In this document: one piece after another, positions 34,303 through 46,043 of the stretch
Position numbering within the stretch: position 1 is the first letter of the stretch
Layout: each line of letters starts with the position of its first letter
Assembly: GCA_026545765.1 (NCBI GenBank)
Contig: JAIFAC010000272.1
Span: 62,001 to 126,000, forward strand
Direction: 5' to 3'
DNA from: Plantago major
Lineage: Eukaryota > Streptophyta > Magnoliopsida > Lamiales > Plantaginaceae
DNA length: 64,000 nt
Notes under the pieces: generated by a model
What the model saw: the letters and a program-made list of their open reading frames with translations, nothing else
Database searches by the model: none
What the model was told of the DNA's origin: nothing
Position numbers and translations under genes: made by a program

Positions 34303-35186
34303 AAAGTCCCCAAACTTTAGATTATTCTATCCCACTTGGTAATGGCGAAGATATCCTCAGTAAGAAGCCCGTCTGGTAAGAGCCAGCGTGTGAGAGCACG
34401 AGATCCAAGCTTGGTAAGAACACCTGAAGTGACATGGAGGGGGGGGGTTAGGACCCGGTTTGCTAAGTGTCAAACCGTTTTGAGACTTTACTCAAGAGAG
34501 ACTGAAGATCTACTCTGTATGGTAGTCAAGGTTCGGAAGTGATTATTGCTTACCATTATCATGGGAGTGTGTGCCCTATATATAGATTTCTCCCCAATTG
34601 GGAGGTGTCCACCAGATCATGCCAAGTGTAAGGCCTAGATTGAACCACGAGGCTTGATAGGCCCATGGCCCATTAATGACACTTGCCCCATTCCACTTTG
34701 GGCTTTTAGGGGTAGTTTAGTCATTAATGTGAGAGTATTAGAGGCTTTGATAGTCTGCTGCAGGTCAAGGTCCGAAGAGGTTGGTCCGGATCGTGTTGGG
34801 CTGTCTATGGGGAACTTCCATAAGTTTGTCCGACTCCTCTGATTCGGACCTTGTGGCTCGGACCTCCTTACTCTCTAGTGCCAGTTTACTTGGTTGCTTG
34901 TGAGATTGTCGTGTTGGATCCGGATGGTCGTCCGGATCGAACCCCATGGTTACGGACCACTGGAGGGGTCAGAGCTATTACCGTTCAAGCTCTCTCTGTC
35001 CTTCTCCTCCATTGTTGAGAACATGAGAAAAAACTAAGAAATGTCGGACCTGGATAGGTCGGACCTGAGGGGCCTAGGGTCGGAACTTAGGGTCGTATCA
35101 TAGTGTTTCGGATCCTCAGATAACTTGGGACGCCTTAGAATTCGTTCCAAAGGTGCCTACGGATTGGACATATTTTCGTATTAACA
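34303..35186 (-). repeat. Outer part of the Tat 5' LTR
   Basis: Continues the LTR broken at 19508. It is co-linear with 6242-7100 and ends CGTATTAACA, next to the CTAAC target duplication. A minus-strand TATATATA at 34577-34584 (within CTATATATAGGG) is the probable LTR promoter. The same site in the left LTR is changed. Confidence 0.9.
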
Positions 35187-35191
35187 CTAAC

Positions 35192-35726
35192 TATAGAAGA
35201 TGTAAAAATATAACTCATGGTGATGGATATGCCTTGAAAGGGGGTAGGATCCAACATTAACCGTTCGGGACCCGACGGGTTGATAACATATATTTTGTAT
35301 AGGTCCTACCGTGCACACATAATTAATGTGATGACATGTTTTTTTTAAATTATATCCATCAAACCGAAACAAAATAAAATAACACAATCAATATGATTGT
35401 TCCCAACAACTCCCGCCATAGTAAGTGGCGACCCCACCACACAAAAAAATATATATATACAAACATAATTTTACATGTTACGGTTGTTTTTTTCAACCCA
35501 GCGGTGGTATGTGTCACAAAAATTATTATTCTACAAACATAATTTCACATGCTAAGGTTTTTTTTCCACAACACCGCTATCCCATCATGGAGATCAAGAA
35601 AGTACAGAGAAGATCGAAGACAGTTTCCCCACCTAGAGAGTATCAGATGATCCCCGGCCCCGTTATGGACCAAGAAAGTAGAGATCGAAGAGAGTTTCCC
35701 CGCCTAGAGTATGGGGGGGGGATGTT
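35192..35726. other. Intergenic DNA with a short tandem duplication
   Basis: AT-rich and without a gene. At about 35590-35640 and 35668-35710 the block CAAGAAAGTA...GATCGAAGA...GTTTCCCC.CCTAGAG occurs twice, about 78 bases apart, followed by a G run at 35713-35720. It is probably a local duplication beside the MITE that starts at 35727. Confidence 0.5.
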
Positions 35727-36799
35727 CTCCCTCTGTCCCACTACAAATGACACATATTACATCTATATATGTCCCACTACAAATGTCATATTTCCTTTTT
35801 TGACAACATTTACAACCGGGTTAAATCGTTACACTTTTCCCTTGATTGAGATAAATATAGAATTAGTCCCATTTTCTTTTCTTTTAGTAAAACTTCTCTA
35901 ATTATCACATCTTGAAAATATATAAGCGATATACACTACGGTATCATAACCTGACAAAAAGCCGTACCATCTGATCATTAGCCATATTATGCCAATGATG
36001 ACGAATTTGAAGATATTTGTATTGTTTTAATTTGATATTCGTAGTTGTTAATTCTAATTATATTGCATTAATATGTTTAAATTAATTAAAATTTCACTTT
36101 AATAATTCGAATATAACAAAAAACAACGAAAAATGGTTTAGCGACCTTGGCGATGATGCAGCGGTAGTTAATGGCAATTGCGAGCTCGATCGAGCTCAGT
36201 TGGAGATCTCGTCAAGCTCCAGATCGGAGCTTGACAAGCTCCGGTCTGGAGCTTGAGCTCCTCGAATGGCGGCTCAGCGTAGTCCGATCTGGGCGAAGAT
36301 CTGCTCAATCGAGCGAGCACTCCGATCTGGAAGCGGATATGGGCGAGCGGCTCCGTCGAGTGCTACTCCGATTGGGCGAGCTCCGATCTGGGCGATCTGA
36401 CTCGAGCAGACTCTTGCTCGATGTAGGCTCACATCGGAGCTTCTTGCCTCGGCGAACATCGAAACTCCAGTAATCTCGGTAATGTTGTGAATCGAGTCCG
36501 TTCTTCGATTTCTTTGAAGTTTTTTCGATTTCTTTCAGATGATGAAATTAATTTGAATAAATTCGTTTTGATGTTTTAGGTAAAATTGTAATTTTTTAAA
36601 GTTATTGGTCAATTTTGTAAATTATTATAATAGTTGTATTATTTGCAATATGTAAAAATTGTCCTGCGTTTAGTAAAAACTGTAATGCGTTTAACATTCC
36701 TGTTTACAACCCATGTGCATGTGTTCCCACTATATTATACACTGCACATTAATTTTCGTGTCCAAAAGAAAATGTGTCATTTGTAGTGGGACGGAGGGA
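35727..36799. mobile_element. Mariner/Stowaway-like non-autonomous TIR element
   Basis: The left end, CTCCCTCTGTCCCACTACAA (continuing to 35755), and the right end 36771-36799 are reverse complements over 29 bases with one mismatch. CTCCCTCCGTCCC is the common terminus of plant Stowaway/mariner elements. TA follows on the right, while the left flank has TT where TA is expected. At 1073 bp it is long for a Stowaway MITE and holds no transposase frame. Its centre, 36175-36475, is a GC-rich segment packed with GAGCTC, AGATC and GGAGCTTGA-type words that is unlike its AT-rich arms. Confidence 0.8.
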
Positions 36800-38570
36800 G
36801 TAGTTTTTACTAACTTAACTATAAAATGTTGCGGTCGGGTCTTGTTACAAAGGTATGGAACAGGTTCGAGTATATGCCAGACCATACTTAAACATTATCA
36901 CATCGAAGGGGTTAAATTCGGGTTGGTAGGTCGAGATGACCTCAACAGTGTCCCTGACTCTTGTTAGTAAACACGTATAGATAAATCTATGCTCTTGTAT
37001 ATCTATAATAGGAAATTGTTTATCATTTATACACATATAATGTGAAGTTTAATATCTTATTGGATATGATTTTTTCTAACTAAGTTTGAAGGTACACGAA
37101 GATGTATCAAAGTGCAAATCATTTGTATAAAGGAGATGTAGAGAAATGATAAATGATTTGTACATAGGTAGGTTTCATATCGACCTAGAGTACTTTTTCT
37201 CTTTCTTTATGGGGCACTTTTTTTTTCTTTTTTAATATTTACCCATCATTGTTATAGATCTCTTAAACTCAATTATTATTAAAAAATACACTAAATAATC
37301 CCGCTGAATCTTTTCAAACACGTTTCTTGTTAATATATGCATGATGAAATATTTTTATTTTCCATCTTTTTAAATATATAAATAAATTATTGCGGAATAA
37401 TCTAAATAGTATATAATGCTGGCATTTTTTTAATAGTGATAGATCTTTTTTTCAAAGTTTAATTTATAATAAAACTCATATACGTCATCAACTTACACAC
37501 CTGTATATTATTTACTAAGTCGCATTTTACTTGATGCACATTTCGTGAATGAAAACTATAACCTATCTAATTTACAAGCCGATAGAGAATGAACACGTGG
37601 CTCAAGGTTATTCTTCCTTGTACCAGTTGTGCAATGTAAACTTCAACTCCTTCAATTTTCCGCATGAACCTCCGTCATTTATGAATCATAAATAAATGGT
37701 ATTCCTCTTGTATCCAAGTCAAATATGTCCAAAGTAGGGATATTTAGCAACCACTCTAGTGAAACTAAACCAAAGCACTATGTTAAGAAATGAGTCCCAA
37801 ATATGTCCCAAGTAGCGATATTCTTCTCTACTTTTTTTCTTGCAACTTTGATAAGAAGAAATGAGTTTCATGCCTAAGATTGATTTATTATGTTAACTTA
37901 CAAAGAGTAAGTAATACTCCATCCGTCCCGCATAACTTTATACATTTGTCATTTTTAGCCTTTACAGGAGTAAGAAGCTACATGTGTGAGAAGCTTGGTC
38001 ATTTCAAATTCGAGACGCTTGACGATCAGATATTTCAATCACACGGATTGGAAACTTGCAAAAAAAGGAGAAAGACATTCAAATATATATGAATGAAAAA
38101 GAAAGGGAAGCGTTATTGCTAGAAGGGAAGGACGGATGATACTTTCTCGATTGAACAAAAAGATTGGAAGTGTTGGCGCTAAGGCACGGAAAAGAGTTGG
38201 AGAAAGATTGTTGAATGAGAGAAATCTATCACGAATGATTGAGTATGGGAAGAGAGGATTGACTTACGGAGGAATAATGGAGCTGCGTCAGCGAAATCGA
38301 AGTCGGGACTATATTTTTTTCTTCACCGGGGCAAACATAGTCAAGGCAGCATAGCATCATAATAAGACAAAGACTCACACAATTAAGTTAAAAATAGGCT
38401 TCGCTTGACCCTATATCTTGGGCCTGAGATGGAAAAAATCATAAGAAAACAAAATGCTTTCAAAGAAGTCGTTTGATGACCAAAAAACTTTTTAGTCCTT
38501 TCGACGGAGACCGTAGAAGAGAACCCTTATACCTCGTCTACCGTCGAATCTTATGTATAATGTTGAGTAG
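36800..38570. other. AT-rich intergenic DNA with one mariner-type terminus
   Basis: No gene is recognised. At 37914-37950 the sequence TACTCCATCCGTCCCGCATA resembles a mariner/Stowaway end. A possible partner, GGAACGGAAGGAGTAC, is at about 40112-40127, but the match beyond the first dozen bases is weak. Open stretches at 37880-38354 show no known domain. Confidence 0.4.
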
Positions 38571-38574
38571 AGTA

Positions 38575-39510
38575 GAGTTCTCTTAACTTGACTCGATGAG
38601 TATAGTTCCCAAATTGAACTTATATATCCCATTCATAGAGTTGTTTTTACCTTCGCATTGAGTTCGTAAGTTGGAATTATCTCATTATTATATATGTTTA
38701 AGTTTTCCACCGTTTATCAAGTGGGATTCTACAAGTCTTTGGGCTGATTTACAATTCGAAGTGATGCTAATTAGGAATTATCTATTTCTAAAGTATTTTT
38801 TCATATAGTGTAATCTACTTTCTGAATAGAGTTCGAATTCATTATTATCACATTATTAGAGCTTGTTTTACGTTTCAAGTAGAGTTATAAAGTTGTAATA
38901 ATCTCATTCTTGGATTATTATGCCATATATAGTGTGGTTTATTATTCTAATAAAGTTCTCAAGTTGGAATTATGACATTCTTAGAATGTATTTATCCTTC
39001 GAAGTGAGTTCCAGGTCAAATTTATCTCAATTTTATAGATTATTTTTCTAAATAACATGGACGATTACCCTTCCATTAGAGTTTCTAGTTGTAATTATAA
39101 CAGTCTTAAGTCGTTTTTTCGTTCAAAATGAGTTCTCAGGTTACAATTATATCATTCTTAAAGTCGAATTTACCCTTCAAATTAAATTTTGAATTTGGAA
39201 TTATCACATTCCTAAATTTAATGAGTTCCAAAGTTTGTGAGTTATTCCTTTCTTAGAGTTCATAAATATTTTCCCGTATAGCATGGTTTACTCCTTGAAT
39301 AGAGTTTCAAAGTTGGAATTATCTCATTCTTCCCTCCGTAGTCCGTACTTTGGAATTATCATACAATTTGTTTACATTCGGTTGAGTTTCTAAGTTTGAA
39401 TTTGCCTTTCTTATAATGTGGTTTACTATTCCAATAGAGTTTCCAAGTTTAAATTATCTTATCCTCATGGTTGAATTGACATTCGAATTGAGTTTTCAAG
39501 TAAAGTGATA
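38575..39510. repeat. Degenerate tandem array, about 55-75-bp unit
   Basis: A unit of the type GAGTTcyaAAGTTGgAATTA followed by TCtCATTCTTaga recurs about a dozen times. Copies start near 38650, 38826, 38879, 38946, 39005, 39077, 39130, 39180, 39300, 39380, 39436 and 39489. Between them are T-rich linkers such as TTTACCCTTCgAA. The copies are strongly diverged, which suggests age. No coding capacity is seen. Confidence 0.7.
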
Positions 39511-40414
39511 CAGACCATGCATCCTTTATTTCACCATGTAAATTGCTCTCATCATCATATATCTCAGTGACCAAGTTAAAACCAAAAAACATGCATCTTA
39601 TCCCGACGACTCTCTTTCTTTTGTCTCGTGATAATGTCCGGGTTGTATTGAATAGCAATGAGCGCGAATCTTTTCAATGAATGTATTACATATATCTATT
39701 AGAGAAACATGTGAGTTCATTAGTAGTTCGTAAAACTTAATATCTGTTTCAAAGTAAGAGAAAACACCACCCTCTGTGTTTATCAGACTCTCCGTCATAA
39801 AATTTAAATACGTTTGACGTTTTAAAGTATCACAAAACTTTATCTACATTACTTAAAAAATAAAATTACACCAATAAACAATCTCAAATTTATACGAATT
39901 ATACGTTTTACCACTAAAATACACTTTTTTCACCTTTTTTATATCTTGTCATTCTTTAAATTTTCGCGCTAAAAGTCTGGCGTCAACCCTACGGAGGGAG
40001 TACCATATTAATATCAACATAAATCAATTACATTTTCTAGAAATACTGAACTCAATGCATAGGCTATAGAAATGCTTTTTTTGCTATCTGAACCTAAATA
40101 TGTTGGATTCGGAACGGAAGGAGTACATTCAAATATGATTATATATTATGAAGGAAAGTTGTTTGAAGTTTGAAGATACCACTGCAAGTTCAAACTCATA
40201 TATATATCATATGATGAAATTACCAATACACCTTTCAATACGAATCCATGATTGAATAGTTGATCCGATCCTTCTTCACTCTAGCCAGTGCAAAAAGAAA
40301 GATGAAATAAAATTTAAACCTCCAAATCAAAATTTGAAAAACCCCAAAACAAATTGAGATACAGTACTCTCATTTTTCTCCTGCTCCACTCAAATCACAA
40401 AAATAATATGATAA
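39511..40414. other. Intergenic DNA with a second mariner-type terminus
   Basis: No gene. At about 39990-40003 the motif CCTACGGAGGGAGTACC is a typical right end of a Stowaway-like element; its left partner was not identified with confidence. ATATATATCATATGATG near 40198 is local low complexity. Confidence 0.35.
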
Positions 40415-40870
40415 TTAAGAATGCAGAAGTAAATTTTCCTGTAAATTCAACAACCAAAAGAGAATACTATAGTTTAAAAACATTAATTTTCTTTTGTAAG
40501 GTAGGACAACTAAGTAAGTTACATCAAAAGGCAAAAAATGGCAAAATAATAGAGGGAAGATGCTCCCAAAGAACATTAGCTCCCAAATTAAACTCTCTAT
40601 CGGTGACTTTGCATACTCTGCCATGCCGTCAACTGCTCGGTTACTCATTCTAGGAATCCATCCCATGGCATCTTTAGTAAGGCTCTGCACTCGGTCATTA
40701 GTTGCAGAATTGAATCTTATGGGCCTTCTTCTTCCATCAACATTTTCACTATCTGTCGCAAATCTGATTCAATTATGAGGCGTGGGATTTTTCTCTCCAA
40801 GACATGTTGTAACCCTCTAAGAATTCCCAACACTTGGGATTCTTTTAATGAAGGTGCTTGTAGACAGAAG
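40415..40870 (-). pseudogene. RNase H-like (RVT_3) domain fragment
   Basis: On the minus strand 40870-40730 reads SLKESQVLGILRGLQHVLER then IIESDLRQIVKMLMEEEGP. After a stop, 40690-40560 reads QSLTKDAMGWIPRMSNRAVD and GMAEYAKSPIESLIWE. These correspond to the middle and C-terminal part of the plant RNase H-like reverse-transcriptase-associated domain (RVT_3), including the conserved Asp-bearing ESD and the NRAVDGMA helix. The N-terminal strand with the first catalytic Asp is not evident. It is either a relic of a non-LTR retroelement-derived gene or a decayed single-domain host gene. Confidence 0.65.
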
Positions 40871-40971
40871 ATATGAATGATATCATATTATCATGATCAA
40901 GCAAATCATCAGATAGGTATCACTCCTTAAACTTGCATAATTAGCTTACATGCATTTAAAAAACTCAAGTT

Positions 40972-41783
40972 GGAGATTACATCTGGGTACCCAATTAGAT
41001 GTCTTAATTATATTTGGATCCCCGTTAGTCAAAGAATTACACCAAAATACCTAGTTAGCATAATCAATTACATGTGGATCAACGAATTTTACTTTTTTTG
41101 AACTAAAAGCTGGAAAAGACATTTTTACCCTTGTCAAATTATTGAATTATGGGAGAGTCCAAACAACCTTAGTTTTTATCTTTCTTTTGATTTCCGAAAA
41201 AACCCTATAATCTTTAAACTGTTCAATTTGGTCCAAAATCATTTTCAAAATTTTTCTATCAGGTCCATATAATCTCCAAAATTGCACTTATAATTTTTTT
41301 TTATTTTTCTTACTTTCTTCCATGGAAGCTCCATAATGGAGCTTACATGGCAGGAAGCTTCGATCTGGATCTTCCTGCCAATGGAGCTTCCACCAGAAGT
41401 TCCAGATCTGGAGCTTCCATGGCTGGAAGCTCCGATCTGGAGCTTCCTGCCATGGATGCTCAAGCTTTCATTGAAGCTCTCCTTTGAGCTTCAATGGAAG
41501 TAAAAAAAAAATTAAAAAGAAGCTGCGCGAAAGGTTAGCACCGGAGCTTCCTGTTGAAGCTTCAATGGAGTTTCAATGGAAGGAATATGTAAAAGAAAAA
41601 AGAAAAAATAATTAAAGAGAAGATAATTTTGGAGAAGAAGATGAATATATAAGGCTTGTTTGGTTTACAAATTAAAATAAGTTGGTCAACCATCAAACAA
41701 CATTTTGGACCCAAATGTAATTGTTTGACTAAGGGGGTGGAAATGAGAAGTGGGTATCTAATAAGGTAGCCAGATGTAATAAA
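40972..41783. mobile_element. TIR element (MITE-like) with a GGAGCTTCC-rich core
   Basis: The left arm, GATTACATCTGGGTACCCAA and on to about 41038, and the right arm (reverse complement of 41705-41780) share ATTACATCTGG, ATTAGAT and TTAGTCAAA.AATTACAT in the same order, so imperfect inverted arms of about 70 bases. The core at 41320-41600 is filled with direct and inverted copies of GGAGCTTCCATGG/GGAAGCTCCGATCTGG. No transposase is present and the superfamily is not assigned. The target duplication is unclear. Confidence 0.6.
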
Positions 41784-44363
41784 CCCTTCAATAATTAATC
41801 ACTATCACAGTCTCTCTATTTAATAGAAACTATGTATAAACTATACCTCACCTCGACTACTTATACTTCTCGATTCCATCACTAAAGAATCTGAAATTCA
41901 GGCTACGAAAATTTGCATCACCATTGGATTATTTATGAAACAACTAACTATAAATTAATTCCAATTTCACGATCAGATACGATAGACCATATCATATGAT
42001 AAAGATATACGCACTTATAAAAAGCTTATACAACCAAGACTTAAAGATCGATCGATTTACAAAGAATTTAACATTACTACCATTGAGATGAATCCGCAGA
42101 TCATCATAAAACCAACTCGATGCCCTCTTTATGGCTACCCGTGATTATCTCATCCATGTTAGCAAGTCAAAATATTACACCTATATGGACACACAATGAG
42201 TCGTTGAAAAATGAGATATGGGGATTAGAACCGATACCTGGACGGTGGACAATGATTTATTTGATCGGCGAATAGGGAAGGCCAACAAATTGGTGACATC
42301 TGTTTCATAACTGTGTTTCTCCAATGGAAAATGGCTATGTCGACTTGAATCAGGATTTTAGGATAAAGATTCAACTAAGCCTATTCGAGGTAATATCTTG
42401 TTGCAATGATTTGAAATTTTCCACTATTTCAGTTCCATTTCCTAAAAACATGTAAGATTGCAGAATATGGTTCGGATTGAAAAAATAATTAAGAATAGGA
42501 GTAGAAGTACAGATGAAAGGTAGGACTATATAGCTTAATAAATAACACGAAAACACACTTGCTAATCTAGTCTTTGTATATATTAAATAGTTAGATTGCG
42601 AAAATGTAGTAGCCAGTGATAGTAACTTTAAATGACATATAGTAACTAACCTGCAGAGACGAACAAAAATCTTATATATTTCCAGCAATAAAATCTTCAA
42701 CTCCACAATCCTTCTATCGATTAATCCTTCTCCCCGTATACTGAAAATTAGCCCGCATATATGAACTATGATTCACGCATCAAATAACATGATGCAAATT
42801 ACAAACCCAATACACTCAATCTAACATACACACTGGCTCCTGGTATAACCAGGTTACATCAAGCAGCATTCACCATTCTGCAACTTCACCCATTTGAAAG
42901 ATCGAAAAGATGAAAATATATACTTGTGAAACAAATGCAGGAAACTAAGAGAGAGTTTTTAATCACATTTACCTTGTATATCATGTGGCTGATGATTGGT
43001 TTCCAGACTTAAATTCCATCTATAGTAGAACTGAATGCAACATCTGTTGATCAACCTTTGTCAAGAATGATCATGCCATAACATAACTCTATACAACCTC
43101 TTTAAACATGTAAGGACCAAACTATCAACATTACAAACCATTCTTCAAATATACTTCGTTTTTGTATGCACTAATATTGAGTCAGAGTGAAATTAAGGTT
43201 GATGAAAGCAAATATAATCAAATGAATATGTAGGAGCAATAATCCATTTAGATAGGAAAGTCAAGATACTAAAAAGAATCAGCCAAAATTTCACTTGGAA
43301 ATAGAAATTGGGGATGATATGCCATAAACTACTTGATTTGATTGACAAACTATACACAAGCAAACATAGACGGAAAGCTACAAACTTGCCAACGGCTCAG
43401 ATGAACGACATCACAAATTTCAAGTTCATCATCAAAGCAATTCAATGAATGGTCCAGTAGCATCCATAACACCCTTCAAAATCAGCAATGACCCAATAAT
43501 TATCTAAAGAATTGCGTGGACTATGAAATCAGGAAATAGAAAATTTAGAGTATCAAAACATAAGAATTAGATAACTAAGTAGTAAGGGTACCTCATATCC
43601 GATTGTCTCGCCTTTTATCCTTTTTCTGGCTGAATTGGAACTCTGCTTCTCTTATTTGTTCATACCGAATCGATTGTGTATCTTCAATCCTAAGCTTTGT
43701 CGAGTTGCCCAAGAAACACATTGAACACTTGTATGGTCGATGGGAGCAGATCGACGGAATAGGCGGAGGATTGGTGAATCGATCTCCTCCAACACTCTTC
43801 CATTAATACACCTCTGATGAATGGAGTAAACTTGTTGAAGAAATGATTAAATCTGGGATAATTTGGTTGAAGAATCTGTAGAGGAATTCAGAATAAGTCT
43901 GAACTTAACATTAATTGGAAGATCAAAACATCACTAGCCGAGGTAATTTTTTTAGCATGTTCATCGGGCAGCTTGATCGTCCTCATCTCTGTCTCGCCAA
44001 AAAAAATAATGTAGCTGCAGTTTACCTAGACCCAATCGAATTTATAGATGCAAATGGAAGCATAATTTTGGTGGTTTAAGTTTATGTTGGGCGATTATAG
44101 CATGGCCAACGGGTTCTATAATGGTATGAATATTTTGTTCTATATAAAAGTAGTAATTTAGGTGTGAATTGAAGGATTTTACCAACAATAGAATATTCTC
44201 TTAGTGCCTTGCGAAATGAGTTGGAAGAATGCAACAACTTTTCTTGCACAAAACCTTTCCGTGATTACAATATTTTTATTTTCTAAAATCATGAATAAAG
44301 CTAGAAATTCACAGAATGAATCTGAGGCAAAGTCCTTTAGGCGGAATTGAGAATAAAAACTGG

Positions 44364-44367
<4 letters not shown>
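41784..44367. other. Intergenic DNA, no supported gene
   Basis: AT-rich with scattered short open frames. A minus-strand ATG at 43806 opens about 37 codons (MEECWRRSIHQSSAYSVD...), with a GT donor-like site shortly after, but nothing downstream supports an exon. Nothing else was recognised. Confidence 0.4.

Positions 44368-44400
<33 letters not shown>
44368..44400. repeat. (TA)n microsatellite
   Basis: An uninterrupted run of about 16 TA units, followed by GATAGATGAATG. A related ATATATG...GATGAATGATG string recurs at 44450-44470. Confidence 0.95.
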
Positions 44401-44402
<2 letters not shown>

Positions 44403-44559
44403 TAGATGAATGTGGCATGACTCTTAGTTCAATTAGCCCATCACTTTTCATATATGTATAGATGAATGATGTTTTAAATTTCAAGAGATATGTTAAAGCT
44501 TCAAGTTTCAAACGTAAGACTATATAAAAGTCTTCATATAGTAATACTATTTTCCAAAA

Positions 44560-45560
44560 ATGTTATCAGTTTTGCAAAAAAAAAAAATGTTTATGGTTAT
44601 CCGAAAAATGCTTAATGTTATTACGAAAATGTTCAGGTTTTCCGGAAAAATGTTTAATGTTTTGAAGATTAAGTGTAAGGTTTTGTAAATCATGAATTAT
44701 TCTCACGTCACTCAAAAAATATTTAAGATTTGAGGAAAGTTTGTTAATTTATTAGAAATTGTTAAGGTTTGCGCAAAATGTTTAAGGTCTCAGAAATAGG
44801 TTAAGGTTTTGCCAAAAATGTTTAAGCTTACAGGATAAATGGTTAAGATTTTCTGAAAGGCTGAAGTGTTTTCAGTCTATGAATAGTGTCTAAGGTTTTG
44901 TGTAAAATGGTTAAAGAATTGCGAAAGAAGTTTCAGATGTCAGATTATTTTGAAAAAAAATCTCCGTCCAGGATTGACTTAGTTGATCTAGACACAAGTT
45001 TTATAAAAATAGTGAAAAAAGTATGAGAAACGATAATAAAGTAGGAAATAGAGTAAATAAAGTATGAGATATGATAATAAAGTAGGAAAGATAGTGAATA
45101 AAATATGAGATATGAAAAGTAGGAAAGAGAGTTAATAAAGTATGAGGTATAGTGAATATAGTATGAAAGATGGTGAATAAAGTAGAAGATAGATTTTTCA
45201 TGGAGAAGTTGAAATTGAAATATATTTAATTCTAAATGAAATGCTGGATGTTGAAATCGGTACATAGGGAATATAATGTTATGGATAAAATGTTCGAGGT
45301 TGATGATACATGTTTCAGAGTTCATGAAATATGATATATTTCAATGTAAAAACACCAAGAAAAGTGTTTGTGTAGTATTAATATCTCACTAAAGTATTTA
45401 AGGTTTTGCGAAAGAAATATGTTTAAGAGTTTACGAAAAATGATTAAGGTTTTATGAAAAATGACTTAGGTTATGCGGAAAATATTTATGGTTTTTTGAA
45501 AGATATTTAGGGTTTTTGTAAATCGTGAAGTGTTGTGATTCTACAATAAATAGTGAAGTA
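44560..45560. repeat. Degenerate short-period tandem arrays
   Basis: At 44575-44940 and again at 45390-45540, words of the type GTTTAAGGTTTTGCGAAAAA recur every 20-35 bases with heavy variation. Between them, at 45000-45190, a different array repeats AATAAAGTATGAGATATGAT and AAAGTAGGAAAGATAGTG about six times. Both are non-coding and AT-rich, although they leave open minus-strand frames with Phe/Ser/Tyr runs that are by-products of the repeat. Confidence 0.7.
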
Positions 45561-46043
45561 TTGTGATATTTAGGGTTATAAACTCTCAATTCGAATTGAT
45601 TTTTTGTGTAAAAAAAATTCAACTGGAATTGGGTACTAATTTGTCGCCAAACACTCCAAACGATTTACAATAATTTATTTCTTCAGTCCCTGATCAAAGA
45701 TTCCTTTTGACTTTTGTTGATTTTCTTTAACTTCTTTTAATTAAAAATTAATTTCATGTCGTACATAAAAATAATTTTAACAGTAGATAATGCAATTTCA
45801 GCTATAGTAAGTGGGTAAAGTATTTTTTAAAGACTTTCGCTGTGACAAGCTAGAAGACTTAATGCAATTTCATGTCACAAGTGAAGGAAGGCCTTATTTC
45901 GCTCCACTAATATTTACACAACTCACAAATGATAATAACCGGCTTAACTTTTATTAACATCAAATGTAGCTTATTAATCTTGTCACCTGCCTGTGTTACC
46001 AGCTAAACTACAACAATCTAAAGCTAGCTATATAGTTACATAC
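45561..46043 (-). other. Probable 3' flank / 3' UTR of the TRM-like gene
   Basis: AT-rich segment downstream of the stop codon at 46044-46046. No clear canonical AATAAA on the minus strand was singled out. No other gene is seen here. Confidence 0.35.

Larger units (their letters stand above)
6226..35191 (-). mobile_element. Ty3/gypsy Tat-group LTR retrotransposon, interrupted by a nested copia element
   Basis: The element proper is 6231-35186. It is flanked by 5-bp direct repeats CTAAC at 6226-6230 and 35187-35191, the target-site duplication. LTRs run TGTTGAGGGTAAAAG...CGTATTAACA. The left copy (6231-7100) is the 3' LTR. The right 5' LTR is split into 19494-19508 and 34303-35186 by the copia insertion. 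Removing that insertion leaves about 14.2 kb. Minus-strand order from the right is 5' LTR, PBS, gag, PR-RT-RNase H-integrase, then a long 3' region holding an antisense gene, then the 3' LTR. An additional RNase H and an antisense plant-transposon-domain gene between pol and the 3' LTR are traits of Tat lineages (Ogre/Retand and relatives). The exact lineage is an inference. Confidence 0.9.

Noticed and set aside
37914..40127. A 2.2-kb mariner-type element joining the termini at these positions
   Set aside because: Both ends resemble the general CTCC.TCCGT consensus, but the inner bases do not pair beyond it and no transposase is present. It is left as a possibility only.
44945..45325. Minus-strand Phe/Tyr/Ser-rich protein resembling a multi-pass membrane protein
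   Set aside because: The frame lies across a degenerate minisatellite, and its hydrophobic repeats follow the DNA period.
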